Assembly: GCF_022048975.1 (NCBI RefSeq) | Contig: NZ_JAKMHX010000033.1 | Location: forward strand, 1 to 64,000 | Origin: Sporosarcina cyprini | Lineage (GTDB): Bacteria; Bacillota; Bacilli; Bacillales_A; Planococcaceae | DNA length: 64,000 nucleotides | Reading direction: 5' to 3' | Shown: positions 35,528 to 43,634 of the stretch, one piece after another | How the letters are laid out: each line of letters opens with the position of its first letter | Position numbering within the stretch: position 1 is the stretch's first letter | The notes under the pieces: generated by a model | What the model saw: only the letters and a program-made list of their open reading frames with translations | Database searches by the model: none | What the model was told of the DNA's origin: nothing | Position numbers and translations under genes: made by a program

Positions 35528-36353
35528 AATGCAACACAGAGGACTGCAAGGCCCGCTGCAAAGTGGAACAAATGGATATGTTATCGAATGACAGGCCGAG
35601 CTGCGTTGCGGTTTGCGCAATTTCCGGACGAATGCCGCAAATGGTTGTCTGAATACCAAGCAGCCGCAGGGATTCGTGTAACTGGAATAGTTGCTGAGCA
35701 ACCATTGTATCCACAACGAGAACGCCTGATAAGTCGATGAATAGGCGATCCAGTCCTTTGCCGGCACTTTGTTCCAATGCCTCATCCAAAATGGATTTAG
35801 CACGTACCGTATCAATATCGCCGATGAGCGGCAGCAATCCTGTAGTAGGTGTCAGTGATATGACGGGCACGCTCAGTTCATTGATCAGTTCCCGATGGCT
35901 GTGAAGCCGCTCCATCGAGTATCTGTCATACTCTTCCAGGAACCAGATGGTCACATGGTCCATCGTATCGATAATGACTTGGCTCCAATTATTTAATTCT
36001 TCTTCCGTACCATTCTGTTCGGCAATGAATTGTTGAACGAGCTCCAAGTAATGATTTCGGACACGATAAAACTCTTTCATAATGGAGTTGATTGGCGTTA
36101 CTTGATGGCTTTCATCTTTAGCGACTGCCAAAATCCACTCCTCTAAGTTTTTCAGGAATATGTCCTCATCCTCTTTTAATACTTTAAAGAATTTAAGATG
36201 AAATAACTTATTTTGTTCTTTTAAGAAACTTATTTCTTTAGGATTCGTAGAAGCATAAACGCCTGAAGTCTTGTCCGCCTCTTCATACCATCTCTCTGTT
36301 AACTCTGTTGCTTTGCTCATCAAGAATTCGTATAGTTCCTCACATCTTGTCAC
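35526..36353 (-). CDS. RsbR-type STAS co-antagonist (stressosome protein)
   Basis: A 275-residue protein with an N-terminal globin-like RsbR_N helical domain (~1-150) and a C-terminal STAS domain (~155-275). The phosphorylatable Thr in PLIGDIDTVRAK is Thr182 (RsbRA Thr171 site). The second site (RsbRA Thr205) is Ser209 in DLSGVLVVDT. Such proteins form stressosomes with RsbS and RsbT and control the sigma-B partner switch. No rsbS/rsbT genes are nearby. Confidence 0.85.
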   Translation of the reverse strand: MTRCEELYEFLMSKATELTERWYEEADKTSGVYASTNPKEISFLKEQNKLFHLKFFKVLKEDEDIFLKNLEEWILAVAKDESHQVTPINSIMKEFYRVRNHYLELVQQFIAEQNGTEEELNNWSQVIIDTMDHVTIWFLEEYDRYSMERLHSHRELINELSVPVISLTPTTGLLPLIGDIDTVRAKSILDEALEQSAGKGLDRLFIDLSGVLVVDTMVAQQLFQLHESLRLLGIQTTICGIRPEIAQTATQLGLSFDNISICSTLQRALQSSVLH

Positions 36354-36474
36354 TGCTTTGCCTCCCCTGGTTGGATTGCGTAATCGAGCTCTAAACCTTT
36401 CTATTACTTTAATATAAATGGATGGCTATTGCTAATAATTTACGGTTCGGGATGTCAGGAGATAAAAGAAGCAC

Positions 36475-36582
36475 ATGATTAAGCAGGTAAGTGGGCTTGA
36501 TCAGAAGCATCTCAATATTATCAGGCTTGCTGCAGCCGAAGGACATCAGCTTTTGTTTCTAGCAGTTCGTTTGAAAGAATGA
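36475..36582 (+). CDS. Possible 35-residue peptide
   Basis: ATG 36475 encodes MIKQVSGLDQKHLNIIRL... ending LAVRLKE. AGGAGA lies 12 nt upstream, which is too far for a strong site. It is listed as the only open frame of note in the 36354-36812 spacer. Confidence 0.2.
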   Translation: MIKQVSGLDQKHLNIIRLAAAEGHQLLFLAVRLKE

Positions 36583-36661
36583 TCGCTTGCGTCTTCTTTC
36601 TGTATGGTATCACTTAGATTTTCTGAATGCTTCTTCAAATAGAATAGCTTCGACAAATAAT

Positions 36662-36720
36662 CACCAAATTATTGGTGGGTATCAATGAAGATTGTAATAA
36701 TGAGCTGTAGATTTCTACAG
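36662..36720. promoter_or_regulatory. Two short palindromes upstream of the DIP1984-like gene
   Basis: CACCAA-N4-TTGGTG (36662-36677) and CTGTAG-N4-CTACAG (36705-36720): two 6-bp perfect inverted repeats with identical 4-bp spacers, 28 bp apart. They lie 90-150 bp before the GTG start and could be operators. Confidence 0.35.
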
Positions 36721-36812
36721 TAAAATAAAGGATTTAGCAGGTAGATGAAGAAATTAATTAGTAGAGCAGAAGAGTAGATACTAGATCATGAAGACAAAAG
36801 AGGTGAAGTTTC

Positions 36813-37268
36813 GTGAAACTTGCGGAAGCATTAATTACACGGGCGGACTATCAAAGAAGAATTGAGCAATTGAAAATGCGGATCGGAAATAACGTGAAAG
36901 TGCAAGAAGGAGAACAGCCCGCAGAGGATCCGAATACGTTATTGACGGAATTGGATGACATTATGAAAGAGCTGACGTCTCTCATTCAACGAATCAATCG
37001 AACGAATTGTTCTGTGCAATTCGATGATGACCGGACACTTGCTGATGCTCTTGCAGATCGTGATCAGCTGTGGGAAAAACGGTTAATACTTGGGAAAATT
37101 GCCGAGCAGGCATCCGTACGGGCAGACCGCTACAGTCGTGCAGAAATCAAAATGATCAGCGCTGTGGATGTGGCGGCTATGCAAAAGAAGATAGACCGGC
37201 TATCCAAGGAGTTCCGTGAATTGGATACGAAAATCCAAGGATTAAACTGGTCAGTGGATTTATTATAA
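36813..37268 (+). CDS. DIP1984-like helical protein
   Basis: A 151-residue, mostly helical soluble protein matching the DIP1984 (septicolysin-like) family: LAEALITRADYQRRIEQL opens it, SLIQRINRTN and TLADALADRD lie in the middle, and IDRLSKEFRELDTKIQGLNW ends it. No activity is established for the family. It starts with GTG, 7 nt after GAGGTG. A structured RNA with a terminator follows directly, probably in the same transcript. A longer relative is encoded at 40142. Confidence 0.8.
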   Translation: MKLAEALITRADYQRRIEQLKMRIGNNVKVQEGEQPAEDPNTLLTELDDIMKELTSLIQRINRTNCSVQFDDDRTLADALADRDQLWEKRLILGKIAEQASVRADRYSRAEIKMISAVDVAAMQKKIDRLSKEFRELDTKIQGLNWSVDLL

Positions 37269-37270
37269 AA

Positions 37271-37522
37271 GAGAGTCGGTAGCTACCGAATCGCAAAGGT
37301 GAGTGCAAACCCGCCAACTGGGCAAGTTGGACTAACGGTAGGCAGATGGGGCTATGCCACTCGGTTCGAGTCCGATACGAACAATTGACGCCCAGTACCG
37401 TAACATCAGTACAAGTAGATTGTCATTGTAACGACCATGTACTAATTTGCGACGGCAGTGAGGGTGGGAACGGGGACTTCATTACAAGCATGCACCTACA
37501 TGAAGATGTGTAGGTGCTTTTT
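37271..37522 (+). ncRNA. Structured RNA with Y RNA (YrlA)-like fold
   Basis: No frame is coding. A long-range closing stem pairs TCGCAAA (37291-37297) with TTTGCGA (37446-37452), continued by CCG/CGG across an AA bulge (CCGAA, as in Ro-binding Y RNA stems). Inside, ACTGGGC (37317-37323) pairs with GCCCAGT (37390-37396), extended by AGTTG/CAATT. This encloses a D-arm-like hairpin (GGCA/TGCC, 37341-37358) and a T-arm-like hairpin TCGG-TTCGAGT-CCGA (37361-37375). A third hairpin uses AGTAC/GTACT (37408-37443). No anticodon arm is seen. The Y RNA identity is an inference. Confidence 0.6.
37492..37522 (+). terminator. Intrinsic terminator of the structured RNA
   Basis: GCACCTACA (37492-37500) pairs with TGTAGGTGC (37509-37517), then five T. 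It defines the 3' end of the RNA. Confidence 0.88.
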
Positions 37523-37636
37523 GTGTTGATGGAAATAAAATAAAAAATGAGTAATTTGAAAAAAATACTTTGACCTTCAACCAAGTGGAACCTTTACAAT
37601 GAACAATATAAAGGGTGACGAAAGGGAGGATATGAA

Positions 37637-38458
37637 ATGGCATTTCGATGGGATGGCGGTTTTATTATGGTGGAATGGGACAAATTTGACGAAGGGGTAG
37701 AATGGTATACGACCCATCTCGGTTGGACATGTTTGGATAAAATCATTACGCCGGTCGGGAAAAAGGCTTTCTTGAAGATGCCCCGGTTGGGGGTCGTGAC
37801 GTTAAAATCATTCGAGTCAGAACTCGATCATTTTCAGTTGAGGGAAAAGTTTGAGGGCGAAACTCGCCTTTGTTTTGAAGCGATCGATCTGGAAGATACG
37901 CTCGCTTATTTTTCGAAGGAAAAAATACACTATACCGAACTGGCCCCATTGCCGACGGGACATCGGCGTTTTGACATCCAAGCATTCGACGGGGCAAGAT
38001 TGACTGTTGTCCATAATCCGAAGCAGGACGGCCAATTTGAAAATGTTCGAGTGACCGGTTTCAGTGATATCGTATGTATGAGTATTGGTGTTGCTGACAT
38101 TGGGCAGTCCATTGATTGGTATGAGAAGCATTTGGGATTCATCTTAGAGGGTCATAAGGTTCGACATGCTTTTTTGAAGGTCGAGGACGCCTATGATTGG
38201 AATGAATTAAAGCAAGTCGTATACGATGCGATTTTATTCGAACAGATCGATAGGTCCGATGCCAAAAATGGTTATCCATCAGTACGCAATTATTTCGATG
38301 TGCGTCCGGATGTTTTTTATGAGACGTATGAAAAACTTTCGGAAGAAGGGATCCAGCTGTCTGAAATTGCAGGCAATGCAAATACAGGGTGGGCCGGCTT
38401 TCATTTTCACGACCCGGATGGCAATCAAATCAACGTTTGGTCCTATCCATTACGGTGA
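37637..38458 (+). CDS. Two-domain VOC (glyoxalase/dioxygenase-fold) protein
   Basis: 273 residues made of two VOC domains: 1-125 (MVEWDKFDEGVEWYTTHLGW) and ~138-273 (ISIGVADIGQSIDWYEKHLGF-like stretch and FHFHDPDGNQINVW). The HxHDPDGN end of domain 2 keeps a metal-binding pattern. Substrate unknown. GGGAGG is upstream. It heads a compact run with MerR and methyltransferase genes. Confidence 0.82.
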   Translation: MAFRWDGGFIMVEWDKFDEGVEWYTTHLGWTCLDKIITPVGKKAFLKMPRLGVVTLKSFESELDHFQLREKFEGETRLCFEAIDLEDTLAYFSKEKIHYTELAPLPTGHRRFDIQAFDGARLTVVHNPKQDGQFENVRVTGFSDIVCMSIGVADIGQSIDWYEKHLGFILEGHKVRHAFLKVEDAYDWNELKQVVYDAILFEQIDRSDAKNGYPSVRNYFDVRPDVFYETYEKLSEEGIQLSEIAGNANTGWAGFHFHDPDGNQINVWSYPLR

Positions 38459-38465
38459 TACGCAA

Positions 38466-39239
38466 ATGACATTTACAATTAACGAATTTTCTGCTCGGAC
38501 AGGGTTGCCCGCCAGCACTTTGAGATTCTACGATCAAAAGAATCTACTGAAGCCAGCCCATCGATCCGATAGTGGGTATCGACTCTATGATGAAAAGCAA
38601 ATTTCCTCTGCCAGGATGATCCATTCGTTGCGTCATGCAGACGTGGCCATTGAGGAAATTAAACAATTTCTCGGGTCATCAGAAGAACAGAAACATCATT
38701 TCATAACGAAATGGCAGCAGGAGGTGGAATCCAAGCTCTCCTCCATCCAAGTTGCGAAACAATACCTTGGCGGGATTCGGCCGGCAGAAAATCATGTCCA
38801 TTTAGTAAAGTGGAATGAGCCCCGGAAGTTCATCTGGTTTACACATGCTGTGGAGCGAAAAATCCATCCTTTTCACGCCGTGATAGAAGCGGATTTGGAG
38901 GAGATAAAGAAATGGGGGATACGCATCGCCCCTGGCATTTACATAAAAACATTGGATTCGGTTGGCGATAGGATGACGGGAGAGGTTGGGTTTCTTTTGG
39001 AGGCAGATTGCAAGCTGCCTCAGTCGATGGGCGACGATGTGTATGTGGAACACTACCATCCCCAGCTCTACGCCACAATGGAAGGCGACGTAACGGACCC
39101 GTTTCTCTGTTTCTCTTTTATTCAAATGCTGCAGAAATTCGGGTTCCAAACAAAAGGCCAAAAATTGGAGCGGTTCGCTTCTTTAGAGGATACAACATTT
39201 ACGTATTTAATTCCCTTGATGGAAAAGGAGAGGTTTTGA
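38466..39239 (+). CDS. MerR-family regulator with effector-binding domain
   Basis: 257 residues: an N-terminal MerR winged helix (FTINEFSARTGLPASTLRFYDQKNLL), a helical linker, and a C-terminal GyrI/BmrR-like ligand-binding domain (~110-250). ATG 38466 lies 7 nt after the VOC stop, so it is probably read in that operon. It may sense a compound handled by the VOC protein or methyltransferase. Confidence 0.83.
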   Translation: MTFTINEFSARTGLPASTLRFYDQKNLLKPAHRSDSGYRLYDEKQISSARMIHSLRHADVAIEEIKQFLGSSEEQKHHFITKWQQEVESKLSSIQVAKQYLGGIRPAENHVHLVKWNEPRKFIWFTHAVERKIHPFHAVIEADLEEIKKWGIRIAPGIYIKTLDSVGDRMTGEVGFLLEADCKLPQSMGDDVYVEHYHPQLYATMEGDVTDPFLCFSFIQMLQKFGFQTKGQKLERFASLEDTTFTYLIPLMEKERF

Positions 39240-40078
39240 TGGCGGTAAAGGAAATTGTAGAATGTATGGCGGTTTTTCCTGGGGGCGAGGAGGTGCAGCG
39301 CATTCAGACAGAACATCGACTGAAGCTTATTGATTTCTGGGGAATCAGCAAAGGCAGCAAGGTGTTGGAAATTGGTTGTGGTCAAGGGGATACGACCGCT
39401 GCATTAGCGTACACGGTTGGCAAACAGGGAAGTGTCATTGGCCTTGATATTGCAACCCCATCCTATGGAAGTCCGGTTACGCTTGGAGAAGCGGCTGCTC
39501 ATTTGAAGCAATCTCCGCTCGGGAGCCAAACGGAAATTCGATTTGAATGTGATGTATTATCGGAGGACGTCGATTTTCCACCTGGGACGTTTGATTTTAT
39601 TGTCTTCTCCCATTGCTCATGGTATTTGGAGTCGTTTGAAACACTGGCGGCCATATTTTCTAAAATCAAGAAATGGGGCGGGAAACTTTGTTTTGCAGAA
39701 TGGGATACGCGTATCCAAACGATCGAGCAATATCCTCATTTCTTGGCGGTATTGATTCAATCACATTATGAGTGTTTTAAAACAGATAGTTTAGCCAATG
39801 TGCGGACGCTGTTCACTCCGATGGACGTAGAGCGGATTGCAAAAAGTACAGGCTGGTCCATTCAACGAGAGGGAACCATCGTTTCCCCGGAACTGCAAGA
39901 TGGGGAATGGGAGATTGAGATGACTTTATCCGAATATAAGGATCTGCATAATCTCACAGAAGTGCCGGATAAAGTGAAGAGCTTGCTCCATGCAGAAATT
40001 CAACTGTTGGAAGAGGCACGGAACCAGCATTCAATCAAACCTCTCTCTACCTATGCATTCGTTGCAACCTGCGAGTAA
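39239..40078 (+). CDS. SAM-dependent methyltransferase
   Basis: A 279-residue class I methyltransferase with motif I VLEIGCGQGDTT, GLDIATP (motif II) and FDFIVFSHCSWYLES (motif IV). The acceptor is unknown. It overlaps the MerR stop by 1 nt (TGATG), so is coupled to it, and GGAG lies upstream. Confidence 0.85.
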   Translation: MAVKEIVECMAVFPGGEEVQRIQTEHRLKLIDFWGISKGSKVLEIGCGQGDTTAALAYTVGKQGSVIGLDIATPSYGSPVTLGEAAAHLKQSPLGSQTEIRFECDVLSEDVDFPPGTFDFIVFSHCSWYLESFETLAAIFSKIKKWGGKLCFAEWDTRIQTIEQYPHFLAVLIQSHYECFKTDSLANVRTLFTPMDVERIAKSTGWSIQREGTIVSPELQDGEWEIEMTLSEYKDLHNLTEVPDKVKSLLHAEIQLLEEARNQHSIKPLSTYAFVATCE

Positions 40079-40141
40079 CCATAACAATTCCACTTACTGG
40101 GACAGCATGATAAACTGGTCATACGACAAGGGGGAGATGTA

Positions 40142-40771
40142 ATGACTACAACACAAACGATGTCAATTCATCGGGCATTATCCGAACTGAAAACCTTGAA
40201 TGACCGGATCCCAAAAGCGATCAATGAGGCAGACTTCATCGCAACAGACCGAAAATCGGCACAGAAAATAAATGGCCTCACCATCGAAGACTATGAAAAG
40301 ACAATCCAAGCTGGTTTCGACAAGGCAGTATCCCTGCTCGAACGTCGCAACCGGTTAAAGGATGCGATTGTCCAGTCCAACGCGGTTACGGAAGTCGTGG
40401 TCGCCGGGGAAAAAATGACGGTTGCGAAAGCGATTGAGCGAAAATCTTCGATTGCACATGAAGAGAAATTGCTTTCGACTATGATTGGGAAACGTCGAAT
40501 GGCCATCAATAAACTATCCACGGAAAACGAGTCCCTCCCAAGCCGCTTGGAAGACTACTTGACTGCCATCTTAGGCAACAAAGAACATGCGAAAAAAGAA
40601 GAAGTCGAATTGCATACAAAGTCATTCATGGAACGTAATGAATACGTCCTGATCGACCCGTTGCATTTGGATAAGAGGATTGAAGAGTGGGAAGAGCGGG
40701 TCTCGAGCTTCAAAGCCGAAGTTGATGCCGTCTTATCCGAATCAAACGCTATCACGACCATTACCATATAA
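40142..40771 (+). CDS. Helical protein with DIP1984-like architecture
   Basis: A 209-residue soluble coiled-coil-rich protein of unknown function. Its order of blocks parallels the DIP1984-like protein at 36813: N-terminal helix ALSELKTLNDRI; SLLERRNRLKDAIV; a strand, then MTVAKAIERK; C-terminal helix LDKRIEEWEERVSSFKAEV, then SNAITTITI. It has an extra segment (~135-175). Similar proteins are known to me from phages and Firmicutes without a described role. GGGGGAG precedes the ATG. Confidence 0.7.
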   Translation: MTTTQTMSIHRALSELKTLNDRIPKAINEADFIATDRKSAQKINGLTIEDYEKTIQAGFDKAVSLLERRNRLKDAIVQSNAVTEVVVAGEKMTVAKAIERKSSIAHEEKLLSTMIGKRRMAINKLSTENESLPSRLEDYLTAILGNKEHAKKEEVELHTKSFMERNEYVLIDPLHLDKRIEEWEERVSSFKAEVDAVLSESNAITTITI

Positions 40772-41069
40772 TGTTCACCAATGCATGAGTAATCGAAAAC
40801 GATATCCACAAGACCCTTCTTTTACCGGAATTTCTTTGGGTCAAATAGAAAACCGGCCTCAACTAATCAAATGACTTTTACTGAGCAGAATAAAAGCTCA
40901 AAACTCAGCGTTCAAAGCTGTAAAACTTAGATCTTAAAGTTCTTCATCGATTAAAGTTAAACGCTTAACAATCAAGGCTCTTTCAAACCTTGGGGAACCA
41001 GTTACGGGATTCTTGTGTTGGCCCATCGTTCACTGCCAAGCTGATTATTTCGTGCATTATCTGTATCTA
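40772..41069. other. Non-coding stretch with weak AAAG(C/T)T repeats
   Basis: No credible gene. At 40889-40985, AAAGCT/AAAGTT-type words recur at 14-22-nt intervals, possibly a decayed repeat array. The stretch ends at a strong terminator, so it could be the 3' untranslated region of the preceding gene or a separate RNA. Confidence 0.3.
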
Positions 41070-41108
41070 GCCCCTCCCTGGAGCCTGCTCCGGTGGATGG
41101 GTTTTTTG
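41070..41108 (+). terminator. Intrinsic terminator
   Basis: CCC-TCC-GGAGC pairs with GCTCC-GGA-GGG in a stem with small internal loops, followed by six T. It lies 300 nt after the last rightward gene. Confidence 0.7.
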
Positions 41109-41130
41109 ATTTATTGGCGTGAATTTGTAA

Positions 41131-41335
41131 CCGCTCGATTAGGTGGGATAAGCGCTCGTATAACTAGGTAACCTCTCGTATCTTCCCTCGAACCACTCGT
41201 ATCCACCGACAACCGCTCGTATAATTTGTGGACCGCTCGTATATTCGAGTTAACCTCTCGTATCTGCCTTCGAACCACTCGTATCCGCCTCTCGTATAAT
41301 CTGTGAACTGTTCGTATCACCTTTCCCGGTCTCGT
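41131..41335. repeat. Tandem repeat array C, core ACCNCTCGTAT, 20-21-bp period
   Basis: CTCG(T) cores at 41134, 41155, 41175, 41196, 41216, 41236, 41257 and 41278, then 41291, 41311 (TTCG) and 41331. The consensus is AACC(G/A/T)CTCGTAT plus 8-10 variable bases. One unit near 41285 is shortened. The leftward frame across it is a repeat by-product. TTATTGGCGT, the core of array B, appears once just before it (41111). Confidence 0.85.
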
Positions 41336-41499
41336 GTAGTTGCGACGGTACGGAAGTATCTCTTGTTTTATCAATCGGAAGTCGTGTCAGTATTAAAACT
41401 CGATCTCTCACAAGCGTGCCTCACCTGAAGCAGTTCTAAAAATCACTTCATCACCCCCTAAATCTCAGGCAGCATAACCCATATAGGCGAAAAACCTCC

Positions 41500-41541
41500 T
41501 TGCTATTTCAAAATACATTTGGTAGTCTTAAAATTAATTCC
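41500..41541 (+). promoter_or_regulatory. Candidate yrrT promoter with CymR-like half site
   Basis: TTGCTA, 17 bp, TAGTCT, followed by TTAATTCC (41534-41541). The latter resembles half of the CymR (cysteine repressor) box that controls this operon in B. subtilis. The match is partial. Confidence 0.35.
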
Positions 41542-41571
41542 GAGTAAGTTGATAAGAAAAGGGTGTTTTTA

Positions 41572-42216
41572 ATGGGAATTGAGTTTAATGAGCTGTTCGA
41601 TCAATGGGCGGAGTCGTATGACAGTACAGTGGCTGGTTTTGATTTGGAGTATAAAGATGTGTTTGCGAAGTATGAGGAGATTTTGGAGAACGTGGCACAG
41701 CGGAGTGAGGGCTTTGTTGTGGAATTTGGGGTGGGGACAGGGAATTTGACGGAGAAGCTATTGGCTCAAGGCTTGGAAGTGTATGGGGTGGAACCTTCCA
41801 AAGGAATGAGAGAAAAAGTTCTTCAAAAACTTCCCGACTTGGATGTAGTCGATGGGCACTTTTTGGAGTTTCCGGAGCCTTCTGTGCAGGTCGGCACGAT
41901 GGTCAGCACGTATGCTTTTCATCATTTGACAGACGAGGAGAAAGCGGAGGCGCTGGTCAATTTTCATCGCCTGTTAAGACAGAATGGTCGAATCGTTTTT
42001 GCTGACACCGTTTTTATGACGGAGCTGGCGAAGGAGCAGAAAATTGAAGAATCGGAGCAGAAAGGGTATTTCCGGCTGGCGAGAGATTTAAGGACAGAAT
42101 ATTATTCCACCATTCCAAGCTTGATGGAGATGTTTCATACTGCAGGGTTTGACGTGAAGTTTGAGCAGCAAAATGATTTCGTTTGGCTAATGGACGCTAC
42201 AAAAAAGGAGAGATGA
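41572..42216 (+). CDS. yrrT: SAM-dependent methyltransferase YrrT
   Basis: A 214-residue class I methyltransferase: [12 protein letters not shown] at the N-terminus, [15 protein letters not shown] (motif I), VEPSKGM (motif II), [13 protein letters not shown]. It matches YrrT, the first gene of the Bacillus methionine-to-cysteine operon. The acceptor is unknown. ATG 41572 follows AAAGGGTG. luxS starts 2 nt after its stop. Confidence 0.87.
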   Translation: MGIEFNELFDQWAESYDSTVAGFDLEYKDVFAKYEEILENVAQRSEGFVVEFGVGTGNLTEKLLAQGLEVYGVEPSKGMREKVLQKLPDLDVVDGHFLEFPEPSVQVGTMVSTYAFHHLTDEEKAEALVNFHRLLRQNGRIVFADTVFMTELAKEQKIEESEQKGYFRLARDLRTEYYSTIPSLMEMFHTAGFDVKFEQQNDFVWLMDATKKER

Positions 42217-42218
42217 AC

Positions 42219-42692
42219 ATGTCTGCTACGGAAAAGAAGATGAACGTGGAAAGTTTCAATTTGGATCACACGAAGGTGAAAGCGCCGTATGTACGTTTGG
42301 CTGGGGTGAAAGAAGGAATCAATGGGGATGTGATTCGCAAATACGACATTCGTTTTACACAACCGAACAAGGATCATTTGGAAATGCCGGCGATTCATTC
42401 CCTTGAGCATATGATGGCGGAATTCAGCAGGAATCACTCTGATCGTATCGTTGATATTAGTCCGATGGGATGCCAGACGGGTTATTATATGGCGCTCATC
42501 AATCATGATGATTATGATGAGGTGCTTACGATACTGGAGAAGACGTTGCAAGACGTGTTAGAAGCAGACGAAGTGCCGGCGTGCAATGAAGTTCAATGCG
42601 GTTGGGCGGCAAGTCACAGTCTGGAAGGCGCGAAGGAAGCGGCAAAAGGCATGCTTGAAAAACGGAGCGAGTGGACCCAAGTATTTCAATAA
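42219..42692 (+). CDS. luxS: S-ribosylhomocysteine lyase LuxS
   Basis: A 157-residue LuxS. Zinc ligands are His60 and His64 (IHSLEH) and Cys127 ([10 protein letters not shown]); the catalytic Cys is 85 (PMGCQTGYY). It splits S-ribosylhomocysteine into homocysteine and the AI-2 precursor DPD. ATG 42219 has GGAG 8 nt upstream; an ATG 6 nt earlier abuts that site. It stands where B. subtilis has mtnN in this operon. Confidence 0.95.
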   Translation: MSATEKKMNVESFNLDHTKVKAPYVRLAGVKEGINGDVIRKYDIRFTQPNKDHLEMPAIHSLEHMMAEFSRNHSDRIVDISPMGCQTGYYMALINHDDYDEVLTILEKTLQDVLEADEVPACNEVQCGWAASHSLEGAKEAAKGMLEKRSEWTQVFQ

Positions 42693-42704
42693 AAGAGGGA
42701 CAGC

Positions 42705-43634
42705 ATGAATTACGTAAAAAGTATAAAAGACTTGATTGGAAATACGCCATTGCTCGAGTTGAGATCCTTCCCCCTACCGCATGGAGTCAGGTTATTTGCC
42801 AAACTGGAATACTTTAATCCGGGCGGCAGTGTGAAGGACCGGCTCGGCTACTATTTGATCGAGCGTGCGTTGCTGGAGGGGAAGCTGATAAAGGGTGGAA
42901 CCATTATTGAACCGACTGCCGGCAATACGGGGATCGGCCTGGCCCTTGCGGCGATCCACCATGGAATCCAAACGATTTTTGTCACGCCGGAAAAATTCAG
43001 TGTGGAAAAACAGGCTTTGATGAGAGCGCTTGGTGCAACGGTTGTAAATACACCAACAGAACTCGGGATGGCAGGCGCTATTCAAGAGACAAAGCGACTA
43101 CTTGAAGAGGTGCCGGGTGCCTATAGTCCAGGACAATTTCAGAACGCGGCCAACCCTGATACGTATTATCATACGTTGGGACCTGAGCTATGGGAGGCTC
43201 TGGAGGGGGACATCGGTGTTTTTGTCGCTGGCGCTGGTTCGGGCGGAACGTTTACTGGAACAGCCCGTTATTTGAAGGAGAAGAACCCGTGTATTCGTTG
43301 TGTTGTCGTAGAGCCAGAGGGTTCGATTCTAAATGGGGGAGAACCGGGAAGTCATCGCACGGAGGGAATTGGAATGGAATTTATCCCTCCATTCATCGAT
43401 CAAAGCCTGTTTGACGGTATCCATACGATTTCAGATGAAGAGGCATTTCATTTCTTGCGGGAAGCGGCACGAAGAGAAGGGCTGATGATTGGCAGTTCAT
43501 CCGGGGCTGCATTGGCAGCGGCATTGAAGGAAGCGGAGCAGGCGCCGCCATGGACGAATATCATTACCATTTTTCCGGACAGCAGTGAACGATATATGAG
43601 CAGCGGAATCTATGACGAGGTGAAGAAGCAATGA
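42705..43634 (+). CDS. mccA: O-acetylserine-dependent cystathionine beta-synthase
   Basis: A 309-residue PLP fold-type II enzyme. The PLP Lys is in NPGGSVKDR; the PLP-phosphate loop is GSGGTFTG; TAGNTGIGLA is the substrate loop. It belongs to the cysteine-synthase family; the operon context (yrrT-luxS-x-mccB) identifies it as MccA, which makes cystathionine from homocysteine. It overlaps mccB by 4 nt (ATGA). Confidence 0.9.
   Translation: MNYVKSIKDLIGNTPLLELRSFPLPHGVRLFAKLEYFNPGGSVKDRLGYYLIERALLEGKLIKGGTIIEPTAGNTGIGLALAAIHHGIQTIFVTPEKFSVEKQALMRALGATVVNTPTELGMAGAIQETKRLLEEVPGAYSPGQFQNAANPDTYYHTLGPELWEALEGDIGVFVAGAGSGGTFTGTARYLKEKNPCIRCVVVEPEGSILNGGEPGSHRTEGIGMEFIPPFIDQSLFDGIHTISDEEAFHFLREAARREGLMIGSSSGAALAAALKEAEQAPPWTNIITIFPDSSERYMSSGIYDEVKKQ

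Noticed and set aside
37341-37380. A true tRNA gene suggested by the T-arm TTCGAGT
   Set aside because: There is no anticodon arm or 7-bp acceptor with a CCA-type end at tRNA distances. The arms sit in a larger fold.
37441-37480. GGGTGGGAACGGGG as a T-box core
   Set aside because: Lacks the GGTNCC centre and an antiterminator/terminator pair. It lies at the 3' side of the structured RNA, downstream of a coding gene.
40142-40771. Prophage remnant, because similar proteins occur in phages
   Set aside because: No other phage gene, integrase or attachment repeat nearby.
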